Shown here one piece after another: positions 13,610 to 18,738 of a DNA stretch of 18,738 nucleotides; the first letter of the stretch is position 1, and each line of letters starts with the position of its first letter. The notes below the pieces were generated by a model, which was given only the letters and a program-made list of their open reading frames with translations, searched no databases and was not told the DNA's origin. Made by a program: the position numbers and the translations under genes. Source of the stretch: Jatrophihabitans sp. (GTDB lineage: Bacteria; Actinomycetota; Actinomycetes; Mycobacteriales; Jatrophihabitantaceae); assembly GCA_025966255.1 (NCBI GenBank), contig JAOPVG010000085.1, positions 1 through 18,738 on the forward strand. The letters are read 5' to 3'.

Positions 13610-14407
13610 ATGCTCGCCGAGACCGTCTTCCTCTCCTTCGCCGAGATCACCGATCCAGCTCGGCACCGTGACTACAACGAATGGCATCAGCTCGACCATC
13701 GGCCCGAGAACCTGGCGCTCGACGGCGTTCGGCACGGCGAGCGCTGGGTCCGCACTCCGAAGTGCGCGCGCTCATCGCGTGTTGCCGACGAGCGACTGAC
13801 CGGGACCCACTACGTCAACATGTACTGGTTCCGCTCGCCGTGGGCGACAGCCTTCGCCGAATGGCAGGAGCTCGCCGAACGCTCCTACCAGTGGGGACGT
13901 CGCCCGGAGATCGAGTACACGTCCCGGCCACTCATGGGACTGTTCTCGACCGTGCGCGGCTATGCCGCGCGCCGCGTCGGCGTCTCGCCGGACGCACTGC
14001 CATTCCGGCCGATGCGAGCCGTCCGGCTGAGCCTGTACCGCTTCGACCAGGCGCACAGCGCGGCCACGCACGCCTACCTCGCAGACGCCGATTCGCACCG
14101 GATCCCGGCATTGCTCGACGTACCCGGCGTTGCCGGCGTGTGGACGTTCAGCAGCATCAGCACGACACTCGACCCGTCCTGGCAGTCGGTCTCCGGCAGT
14201 GCGACGTTCGACCCGTCGGGAAGTGACCGCGGGTTGCTCCGCGCGGAACTGGTGTTCCTAGAGGGCGATCCCGCCGCCACCGGGCGCGCACTCGACGCAC
14301 CTGCCGACGAGGCGGTCGTGGCGGCCGGCCAGGAGATCTTCCGCAGCTTGCTGTTGCCGATCCAGCCATGGGAGTGGGGCTGGTTCGACGCTGCGCTCGA
14401 CGACTAG
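13610..14407 (+). CDS. Uncharacterised protein with tandem dimeric alpha/beta-barrel-like halves, 265 aa
   Basis: I cannot name a family. The first half (1-60) reads like an EthD/antibiotic-monooxygenase-type ferredoxin-like unit: strand 'TVFLSFAEI', helix 'RHRDYNEWHQLDHRPENLAL', strand 'GVRHGERWVR'. The second half (about 135-185) repeats the layout with 'AVRLSLYRFD', a helix to 'IPALLDVPGV' and strand 'VAGVWTFSSIS'. Both units place a His or Asp pair near the helix end. The C-terminus is Trp-rich ('IQPWEWGWFDAAL'). No signal peptide or membrane segment is evident, so it is probably cytosolic. It starts 9 bp after the luciferase-like gene, in the same direction and with no clear Shine-Dalgarno, so is probably coupled to it. 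A role in ligand binding or oxidation alongside that enzyme is inference only. Confidence 0.65.
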   Translation: MLAETVFLSFAEITDPARHRDYNEWHQLDHRPENLALDGVRHGERWVRTPKCARSSRVADERLTGTHYVNMYWFRSPWATAFAEWQELAERSYQWGRRPEIEYTSRPLMGLFSTVRGYAARRVGVSPDALPFRPMRAVRLSLYRFDQAHSAATHAYLADADSHRIPALLDVPGVAGVWTFSSISTTLDPSWQSVSGSATFDPSGSDRGLLRAELVFLEGDPAATGRALDAPADEAVVAAGQEIFRSLLLPIQPWEWGWFDAALDD

Positions 14408-14546
14408 ATGATGCTGGCCATGACGTTGTTGGCAGCGACCGGTCGAGCCACCTTGGCTACGCGTGGGTTCGGCGAGTCGTGTCGGCAGCGTGCTGCCGGA
14501 AGCGACCGTCAGCGTCGGGTGTGGTCGATGCCTGGAGATCACCTCC

Positions 14547-14783
14547 ATGGGCATCTTCAATCCGATCTACGCAACAGAACGCCTGCAACGGGCTCCTGCG
14601 GATCATGCCGCCCAAGTCCTCAACCCATGGAGCGTCAGCAGCAAACTCGTACAGGCTGCCCTCATGGTGATCTGGGGCATCCTCGCCACACTCACCAGCC
14701 CGCTCGCCGCGATCACGATCTCCGGCGTCCTCCTGCTCGCCACCCCGCTCCTGCTACCCGAAAGGACACACGAGCCCAATCCC
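14547..14783 (+). pseudogene. C-terminal remnant of an MFS transporter
   Basis: About 79 residues resemble the end of a major facilitator superfamily transporter: 'MGIFNPIYATERLQRAPAD', then 'NPWSVSSKLVQAALMVIWG', then a last hydrophobic helix 'ITISGVLLLATPLLLPE' followed by the charged cytosolic tail 'RTHEPNP'. Only two membrane helices are left of the usual twelve. An ATG at 14547 with GGAG 9 nt upstream opens the frame, but the frame then runs to 14921 through unrelated sequence, as expected after the natural stop was lost. The remaining ten helices are not found upstream in any frame. Expression of a two-helix fragment cannot be excluded. Confidence 0.65.
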
Positions 14784-14812
14784 ACAGCCGCATCGCCGGC
14801 CGAAGATGGACC

Positions 14813-14872
14813 AGGACGGCACGCATCACCGGCTCGACGTTGTTCGTGGACGGCGGTTACCCGGCGAGCTGA
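14813..14872 (+). pseudogene. C-terminal remnant of a short-chain dehydrogenase
   Basis: In a frame different from the transporter fragment, the sequence encodes 'TARITGSTLFVDGGYPAS' followed by a stop. 'ITGstLfVDGG' is the highly conserved end of classical SDR proteins (compare 'VTGSVMTIDGG' in the intact SDR ending at 3252). No catalytic 'YxxxK' segment or Rossmann motif exists in any frame upstream, so only the last 18-20 residues of the gene survive. The junction with the transporter fragment lies between about 14784 and 14812. Confidence 0.7.
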
Positions 14873-14920
14873 GAACGTTTCGCGAACGCGACGCGAAGCC
14901 CGCACCCGAGGTGCTAAGTG

Positions 14921-14940
14921 ATAGAACTTATAGAAGATAG
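14921..14940 (+). promoter_or_regulatory. AT-rich direct repeat ATAGAA(N3)ATAGAA upstream of the luciferase-like gene
   Basis: The sequence ATAGAACTTATAGAAGATAG has two ATAGAA copies 9 bp apart and ends 30 bp before the start codon at 14971. It stands out in the surrounding GC-rich DNA. TATAGA (14929-14934) could serve as a -10; alternatively the repeat is an operator. It resembles the box at 903-913 (TATAAAGATAG). Confidence 0.35.
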
Positions 14941-14970
14941 CCGGGACTAACGACAGCGACGGAGTGGCCG

Positions 14971-15909
14971 ATGCCCAGACCTGCACAACTGTCCCTCACC
15001 CTCCCCACCTATGCGGCGACGGACACCGGCGACTGGACGCCGGCGATCGACCTGGCGGTCGCGGCCGATCGCGCTGGTGTTGACCGAGTCGTCGTGTCCG
15101 AGCACGTCGTGTTCGGCGAGAACCTTGAGGCTTACGCTGATCCGCGCGTCGGCGGGCAGCGCAACGGAAGGCAGCCGACCGGACCGGACGGGCCGTGGCT
15201 CGATCCGCTCGTGACGCTCAGCTACCTGGCGGCGTTGACCGGCCGGGTGCGCCTCGGAACAGCTGTGCTGATCGCCGCCCTGCGGCGCCCCGTCGTCCTG
15301 GCGAAGACGGCCGCAACCCTCGACGTGATGTCCGGCGGCCGGCTCGACCTCGGAATCGGGGTCGGCTGGCAGCGCGAGGAGTACGAGGCGGCCGGGCTGC
15401 CATTCGCCAACCGCGGACGCCTTCTGGACCACACGATCGAGGTGTGCCAGGAACTCTGGCGCAACCAGACCGCGTCGTACTCGAGCCCCGAGCTCACCTT
15501 CGACCGGATCCACCAGGCGCCCAAGCCTCTGCGGCCGGGCGGCGTGCCGATCTGGGTGAGCGGGACGGTGAACAAGCGATCGATGGATCGGCTCGCCCGG
15601 TTCGGGGCGGGCTGGATTCCGTGGGGCGACGACGCGAGCGACATCGCCGCGGGCATCGCCCGGATGCGACGGGCCCTTGCCGAGCGGGGGCGACCGGCCG
15701 ACGACATCCAGGTCATGAGCCGCGTACCGACCGCGCGCGGTTCCGACGGCGTCGACCTGGCCCGCACGTTCGCATCCTCCGCGGCACTGCACGAGCAAGG
15801 GGTCACCGACTTCCGCATCAGCCTGCCGATTCCCCCGGGCCGCGTCGAGGCAGAAGACTTCCTGACGCGTGTGGTCGCCGCGTTCCGCGCGGCGGTCAAT
15901 CGACCGTGA
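14971..15909 (+). CDS. Luciferase-like F420/FMN-dependent oxidoreductase
   Basis: A 312-residue luciferase-family protein of the F420-dependent (TIGR03619-like) type. Features are 'AADRAGVDRVVVSEHVVFGE' (31-50), 'TGRVRLGTAVLIAALRRPVV' (90-109), 'LDVMSGGRLDLGIGVGWQRE' (117-136), 'YEAAGLPFANRGRLLDHTIE' (138-157), 'FDRIHQAPKPLRPGGVPIWV' (177-196) and 'RFGAGWIPW' (210-218). 'SEH' and 'SGGRLDLGIGVGW' are cofactor-binding motifs. Unlike the luciferase-like gene at 12614 it has no adjacent flavin reductase, which fits F420 use, but this is inference. GGAG (14961-14964) lies 6 nt before the ATG. It overlaps the following SnoaL-like gene by 4 bp (GTGA), so the two are translationally coupled. Confidence 0.9.
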   Translation: MPRPAQLSLTLPTYAATDTGDWTPAIDLAVAADRAGVDRVVVSEHVVFGENLEAYADPRVGGQRNGRQPTGPDGPWLDPLVTLSYLAALTGRVRLGTAVLIAALRRPVVLAKTAATLDVMSGGRLDLGIGVGWQREEYEAAGLPFANRGRLLDHTIEVCQELWRNQTASYSSPELTFDRIHQAPKPLRPGGVPIWVSGTVNKRSMDRLARFGAGWIPWGDDASDIAAGIARMRRALAERGRPADDIQVMSRVPTARGSDGVDLARTFASSAALHEQGVTDFRISLPIPPGRVEAEDFLTRVVAAFRAAVNRP

Positions 15910-16433
15910 GTGCCTCGCCCTCGGCCTTGGCGACGCGCCTGGCCGACGAAGCCGCGATCACGCGCGTGCTCTACGACTACTGCGACCACGTCGACGCCAA
16001 CCGCACCGATGCCATCGTGGCCCTCTTCAGCGACGACGGGGTGTTCGACTTCGGCTACGGCCGGATCTTCAGTGGGGCGGCCGAGCTGTCGAGACTCTTC
16101 CGGGGGCTTGCGAGCTACGAGGCCACGAGCCACCACCTCTCGAATGTCGTCATCGACTTCGAGGGGCCTGACCTCGCACATTGCCGCAGTCACGTCTACG
16201 CATTCCACCAGCGCGCGGACCGGGGCAGTCCAATGCACTTGTGGGGCCGCTACGCCGACATCGTGGTTCGGCGCCGCGATGACGATCCAGCCTCGCCGGC
16301 ATGGGTGATCCGCCAGCGGCGGCTGCGCGCGGCCGCCGAATCCGGTACCGAACCAGAGGCCGGCTTGCTGACCCGGTGGGAGCCGATCCCACGAAACGGT
16401 CGGGACGACCCGCAGCCGTCCGCCCAGAGCTGA
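15906..16433 (+). CDS. SnoaL-like / NTF2-fold protein, 175 aa
   Basis: A 175-residue SnoaL-like protein. It shows 'ITRVLYDYCDHVDANRTDAI' (19-38), 'VALFSDDGVFDFGYG' (39-53), 'ATSHHLSNVVIDFEG' (74-88), 'CRSHVYAFHQRADRG' (93-107), 'HLWGRYADIVVRR' (111-123) and 'WVIRQRRLRAA' (132-142). Each block aligns by eye with one in the SnoaL-like protein at 11535-12020 ('YCDAID', 'THHNVLNF', 'HFYAVHQ', 'VWGRYDDEL'), so these are paralogues and probably act on related molecules. The start is GTG at 15906, overlapping the stop of the luciferase-like gene. It may process or bind the product of that enzyme. Confidence 0.82.
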   Translation: MSASPSALATRLADEAAITRVLYDYCDHVDANRTDAIVALFSDDGVFDFGYGRIFSGAAELSRLFRGLASYEATSHHLSNVVIDFEGPDLAHCRSHVYAFHQRADRGSPMHLWGRYADIVVRRRDDDPASPAWVIRQRRLRAAAESGTEPEAGLLTRWEPIPRNGRDDPQPSAQS

Positions 16434-16443
16434 CGAGGTGACT

Positions 16444-16473
16444 ATGCCGTACCCCTATACCGTGAACGCGTGA
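16444..16473 (+). CDS. Putative 9-residue leader micro-ORF (MPYPYTVNA) overlapping the gpgS start
   Basis: ATG at 16444 is preceded by GAGGTG (16435-16440) at a short 3-nt spacing and opens a 9-codon frame ending in TGA at 16471-16473. That stop overlaps the GTG start of gpgS (16470-16472) in the same GTGA arrangement used by other coupled genes in this window. gpgS itself has no Shine-Dalgarno within 15 nt, so translation could depend on re-initiation from this micro-ORF. The alternative is that TATACC (16456-16461) is a -10 and gpgS is leaderless, in which case this frame is not translated. Confidence 0.35.
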   Translation: MPYPYTVNA

Positions 16474-17408
16474 CATCCGCTGCCTCGTCGTGGTTCGAAT
16501 CCGCGACGACAGGTTGGGCGGACTGGAGCCTCGACGTGCTGCGCGCCGCGAAGAACGGTACGAACGTGGCTGTCGTCATCCCGGCCCGGAACGAAGAGGC
16601 GACGATCGGCGAGATCGTCGATGGGATTCGCGAGGAGCTGACGGGCCGCAACGGGCTCGTGGACGAGCTCGTGGTCATCGACTCCGACTCGCGCGACAAC
16701 ACCGCAGCCGTGGCGAACGAACATGGCGCGACGGTTCACGCCGCGTCGAGCATCCGCCCCGATCTCGGCCGCTTTCCCGGCAAGGGCGAGGCGTTGTGGA
16801 AGTCGCAGTTCGTCACCTCGGCCGATGTGCTGGTCTTCATCGACGCCGACCTCACCGAGTGGGGTCCACATTTCGTCACCGGCCTGCTCGGCCCCATGCT
16901 GACCAACGCGAACATCCACCTGGTGAAGGGGTTCTACGACCGAGTCCTGGAAGACGCGCCCCGCCATCAAGCTCCGCAGGGCGGTCGGGTCACCGAGCTG
17001 GTTGCCCGGCCGGTCCTTAACCTGTGGTGCCCGGAGCTGTCCCGGGTCGTCCAGCCCCTCGCCGGCGAATGGGCCGTGCGTCGTTCGGCGTTCGAGCAGC
17101 AGTCGGTGCCGACGGGGTACGGCGTCGAGATCGCAACATTGTTGGACGTCCATCGCCGCGACGGGCTCGCGGCCATCGCCCAGGTCGATCTCGGTGAGCG
17201 CGCTCACTCGCATCAGTCGGTACATGACTTGGGCGTGATGGCCGCAGAACTGCTCGCCGTCGTGTCACGCCGCCTCGGCCACGACGCATGGAAGCCGGAG
17301 GAGGACCTCTGGCAGTTCGACCGAACCGCGACACCACAATGGCGCGCACGCACCGTCCCGCTGACCGAACGCCCGCCCGCCCGCGCCATCGGGGAGACGT
17401 TGTGCTGA
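16470..17408 (+). CDS. gpgS: Glucosyl-3-phosphoglycerate synthase
   Basis: A 312-residue GT81/GT2-like glycosyltransferase that makes glucosyl-3-phosphoglycerate from an NDP-glucose and 3-phosphoglycerate, the first step toward glucosylglycerate and the methylglucose lipopolysaccharides of mycobacteria. Visible are 'VAVVIPARNEEATIGEIV' (33-50), the metal-binding Asp-Ala-Asp of 'VFIDADLTEW' (122-131), 'GKGEALWKS' (104-112), the 3-phosphoglycerate loop 'GGRVTELVARPVLN' (171-184), 'QPLAGEWAVRR' (195-205), 'GYGVEIATLLD' (216-226) and 'LGERAHSHQ' (241-249). All match the GpgS pattern of Mycobacterium Rv1208. GTG 16470 is the only fitting start. It overlaps folP2. In M. tuberculosis folP2 precedes gpgS; here the order is reversed. 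Confidence 0.93.
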   Translation: MTSAASSWFESATTGWADWSLDVLRAAKNGTNVAVVIPARNEEATIGEIVDGIREELTGRNGLVDELVVIDSDSRDNTAAVANEHGATVHAASSIRPDLGRFPGKGEALWKSQFVTSADVLVFIDADLTEWGPHFVTGLLGPMLTNANIHLVKGFYDRVLEDAPRHQAPQGGRVTELVARPVLNLWCPELSRVVQPLAGEWAVRRSAFEQQSVPTGYGVEIATLLDVHRRDGLAAIAQVDLGERAHSHQSVHDLGVMAAELLAVVSRRLGHDAWKPEEDLWQFDRTATPQWRARTVPLTERPPARAIGETLC

Positions 17409-18262
17409 AGCTCGGCCGGCGCGAGTTCGACGACACCGCGCTCCTCGTCATGGCCATCATCAACCGGACGCCGGACTCGTTCTACGACAAGGGCGCGACG
17501 TTCGCATTCGACGTGGCGATGCGGCGCGTTCGCGACGTCGTGGCCGACGGCGCCGACATCGTCGACATCGGCGGAGTGAAGGCTGCACCTGGCGTGGTCG
17601 TGACGGTCGAGGAGGAACTCGACCGGATCGCGTCCTTCGTCCTGGCAGTGCGCGATGAATTCCCCGACCTCGTCATCAGCGTTGACACGTGGCGGCATGA
17701 GATCGGCGAGGCCGCCTGCCAAGCGGGTGCCGACATCCTCAACGATGCGTGGGGCGGCTGGGATCCTGAGCTGGCCGGGGTGGCCGCACGCCACAAGGCC
17801 GCGCTGGTCTGCACCCACGCCGGCGGGGTCGAGCCCCGGACGCGGCCACACCGCATCGGCTACGCCGACGTGATGGCCGACGTCCTCGCCCGAACCGTCG
17901 GCGAGGCCGAGCGAGCCGCAACTCTCGGCGTCGACCGCCGCAGCATCCTCATCGATCCAGGTCACGACTTCGGCAAGAACACGAGGCATTCGCTCGACGT
18001 GACCCGCAGGCTGAGCGTAATGGTCGCCACCGGCTGGCCCGTTCTCGTCTCCTTGTCCAACAAGGACTTCATCGGCGAGACACTGAACCGCCCCGTGGGT
18101 GAGCGCCTCATCGGCACGCTCGCCGCGACGTCCGTCAGCGCATGGCTGGGTGCGCGGGTCTTCCGCGCCCACAACGTCGCCGAGACCCGGCAGACGCTCG
18201 ACCTGGTCGCGACGATCATGGGCAGCCGCCCGCCCGCACGTACGGTTCGGGGCTTGGCCTAA
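17402..18262 (+). CDS. folP2: Dihydropteroate synthase-like protein FolP2
   Basis: A 286-residue pterin-binding TIM barrel of the dihydropteroate synthase family. Retained elements are 'MAIINRTPDSFYD' (17-29), 'DIVDIGG' (52-58), 'VISVDTWRHEIGEAAC' (91-106), 'DILNDAWGG' (111-119), 'LIDPGHDFGKN' (183-193), 'SNKDFIGE' (219-226) and 'RAHNVAETR' (255-263). The pABA-binding loop, normally S-T-R-P-G, reads 'VKAAPG' (59-64), losing the Thr and Arg needed for that substrate. This fits the FolP2 branch (Rv1207), reported to lack dihydropteroate synthase activity, rather than the housekeeping FolP1. It starts with GTG, 5 nt after GGGGAG, and overlaps gpgS by 7 bp. The conserved pairing with gpgS points to a role tied to that pathway, still undefined. 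Confidence 0.87.
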   Translation: MLKLGRREFDDTALLVMAIINRTPDSFYDKGATFAFDVAMRRVRDVVADGADIVDIGGVKAAPGVVVTVEEELDRIASFVLAVRDEFPDLVISVDTWRHEIGEAACQAGADILNDAWGGWDPELAGVAARHKAALVCTHAGGVEPRTRPHRIGYADVMADVLARTVGEAERAATLGVDRRSILIDPGHDFGKNTRHSLDVTRRLSVMVATGWPVLVSLSNKDFIGETLNRPVGERLIGTLAATSVSAWLGARVFRAHNVAETRQTLDLVATIMGSRPPARTVRGLA

Positions 18263-18309
18263 CCGGCCGACATCAACGCCAGCCACCGTTCGTCGTCGCG
18301 CGCTTAACG

Positions 18310-18738
18310 CTACTGAGGCACGCCCAGCGCCAGCTGAAACTCGCGTGCGATGACTAGGTCGCCTGGGGCTAGGTCGTGAATGGATGAGCGCCCGAGTCCG
18401 AGCAGCGCGGAGTCGATGCCGCCGCGCAGGATGTCGAGGATGTTCTCGACGCCGGCTTGCCCGTTGGCGGCGAGCCCCCAGAGGTAGGCGCGTCCGATCA
18501 TGACGGCGCGGGCGCCGAGGGCGACGGCTTTGACGACGTCGCTGCCGCGGCGGATGCCGCCGTCGAGAAGCACCTCGATCTGATCGCCGACGGCTTCGGC
18601 GATGACCGGCAGGGCACGGATCGCGGCGGGGGTGCCGTCGAGGTTGTTGCCGCCGTGGTTGGAGACGGAGATGGCGGTGACGCCGGCGTCGACGGCGCGT
18701 CTGGCGTCGTCGACGCGGATGACGCCCTTGAGCAGGAA
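18310..18738 (-). CDS. mftD: Alpha-hydroxyacid-oxidase-family flavoprotein, probable mycofactocin protein MftD, C-terminal part
   Basis: The last 142 residues of an FMN-dependent alpha-hydroxyacid oxidase/lactate dehydrogenase-like barrel; the 5' part is beyond the window. Visible are 'LLKGVIRVDDARRAVDAG' with the FMN-binding Lys, 'SVSNHGGNNLDGTPAAIRAL' with the active-site His ('SNHGG'), 'VLLDGGIRRGSDVVKAVALG', 'AVMIGRAYLWGLAANGQAG' and 'LDILRGGIDSALLGLGRSSI'. 'NHGGNNLDG', 'YLWGLAANG' and 'LRGGIDSAL' are typical of the MftD branch (pre-mycofactocin synthase), where lactate oxidases read 'NHGGRQLD' and 'YGLAAGGE'. MftD oxidises the modified precursor dipeptide to form the redox-active mycofactocin. 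No other mft gene is in view, so assignment rests on the C-terminus alone. It converges with folP2. Confidence 0.75.
   Translation of the reverse strand, partial: FLLKGVIRVDDARRAVDAGVTAISVSNHGGNNLDGTPAAIRALPVIAEAVGDQIEVLLDGGIRRGSDVVKAVALGARAVMIGRAYLWGLAANGQAGVENILDILRGGIDSALLGLGRSSIHDLAPGDLVIAREFQLALGVPQ

Larger units (their letters stand above)
14408..14970 (+). other. 563-bp stretch without an intact gene; holds MFS and SDR remnants and an AT-rich start region
   Basis: Between the unknown gene ending at 14407 and the luciferase-like gene starting at 14971 no full-length protein is encoded. Reading the three plus frames shows a transporter-like fragment at 14547-14783 and a dehydrogenase tail at 14813-14872, in different frames. 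The first 140 bp and the stretch 14873-14920 show nothing recognisable. The last 50 bp are AT-rich and probably drive the downstream gene. The most likely explanation is a deletion scar. Confidence 0.7.

Noticed and set aside
14875..14890. TTCGCGAA palindrome (14879-14886) as an operator
   Set aside because: An 8-bp palindrome of this composition is expected often by chance in such GC-rich DNA and its flanks do not pair.
14922..14936. TAGAAC as a KstR (cholesterol regulon) half-site
   Set aside because: KstR operators are palindromic (TAGAAC...GTTCTA); the second half is absent and the repeat here is direct, not inverted.
17213..18286. 357-codon minus-strand ORF opposite folP2
   Set aside because: FolP2 has clear pterin-binding motifs; the antisense frame is a third-position GC artefact.
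1..18738. CRISPR arrays, tRNA or rRNA genes, insertion-sequence ends or transposase genes
   Set aside because: No regularly spaced repeats, no tRNA-like GGTTCGAATCC arm in a cloverleaf context, no transposase motifs and no terminal inverted repeats were seen on reading both strands.

Overview
The window is very GC-rich with sparse intergenic DNA, long chains of ATGA/GTGA stop-start overlaps and frequent GTG starts. Together with a GpgS-type glucosyl-3-phosphoglycerate synthase, a FolP2 homologue, an MftD-like mycofactocin oxidoreductase and F420/FMN luciferase-like monooxygenases, this points to an actinomycete, probably of the Mycobacteriales or Pseudonocardiales. Genus cannot be read from the sequence alone.

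Layout. (i) 1-797, minus: the start of a PadR-type regulator and a SnoaL/NTF2-like protein. (ii) 936-3252, plus: class II aldolase/adducin protein, a FadR-type (GntR, FCD domain) regulator overlapping it by 4 bp, and a short-chain dehydrogenase. (iii) 3264-12020, minus: a nine-gene, tightly coupled operon. In transcription order it holds a SnoaL-like protein, a quinone-oxidoreductase-like MDR protein, two acyl-CoA dehydrogenases, a double-length CaiB/BaiF CoA-transferase, two MaoC/HTD2-type hot-dog proteins, a thiolase-fold protein and a DUF35 OB-fold protein. (iv) 12114-14407, plus, divergent from (iii): flavin reductase, luciferase-like monooxygenase and a tandem alpha/beta-barrel protein of unknown function. 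(v) 14408-14970: no intact gene, but coding remnants of an MFS transporter C-terminus and an SDR C-terminus. (vi) 14971-16433, plus: a second luciferase-like oxidoreductase and a third SnoaL-like protein. (vii) 16444-18262, plus: a 9-codon micro-ORF, gpgS and folP2. (viii) 18310-18738, minus: 3' part of an MftD-like alpha-hydroxyacid-oxidase-family protein running off the window.

Functional reading (inference). Region (iii) looks like a complete catabolic beta-oxidation variant. The CoA-transferase activates an acid, the paired acyl-CoA dehydrogenases desaturate it, the MaoC pair hydrates it, and the thiolase-fold/DUF35 pair cleaves it. The thiolase-fold protein lacks the thiolase Cys/His/Cys residues and is paired with a DUF35 protein, as in the steroid side-chain aldolase Ltp2-ChsH2. 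Cleavage is therefore more likely retro-aldol than thiolytic, which would suit a substrate branched at the beta carbon. No steroid-ring genes are visible, so the substrate is unknown. The FadR-type regulator, SDR, oxidoreductases, two luciferase-like enzymes and SnoaL-like proteins would supply regulation and peripheral oxidation/cyclisation steps. GpgS/FolP2 and the MftD-like gene belong to conserved actinobacterial functions flanking the accessory cluster.
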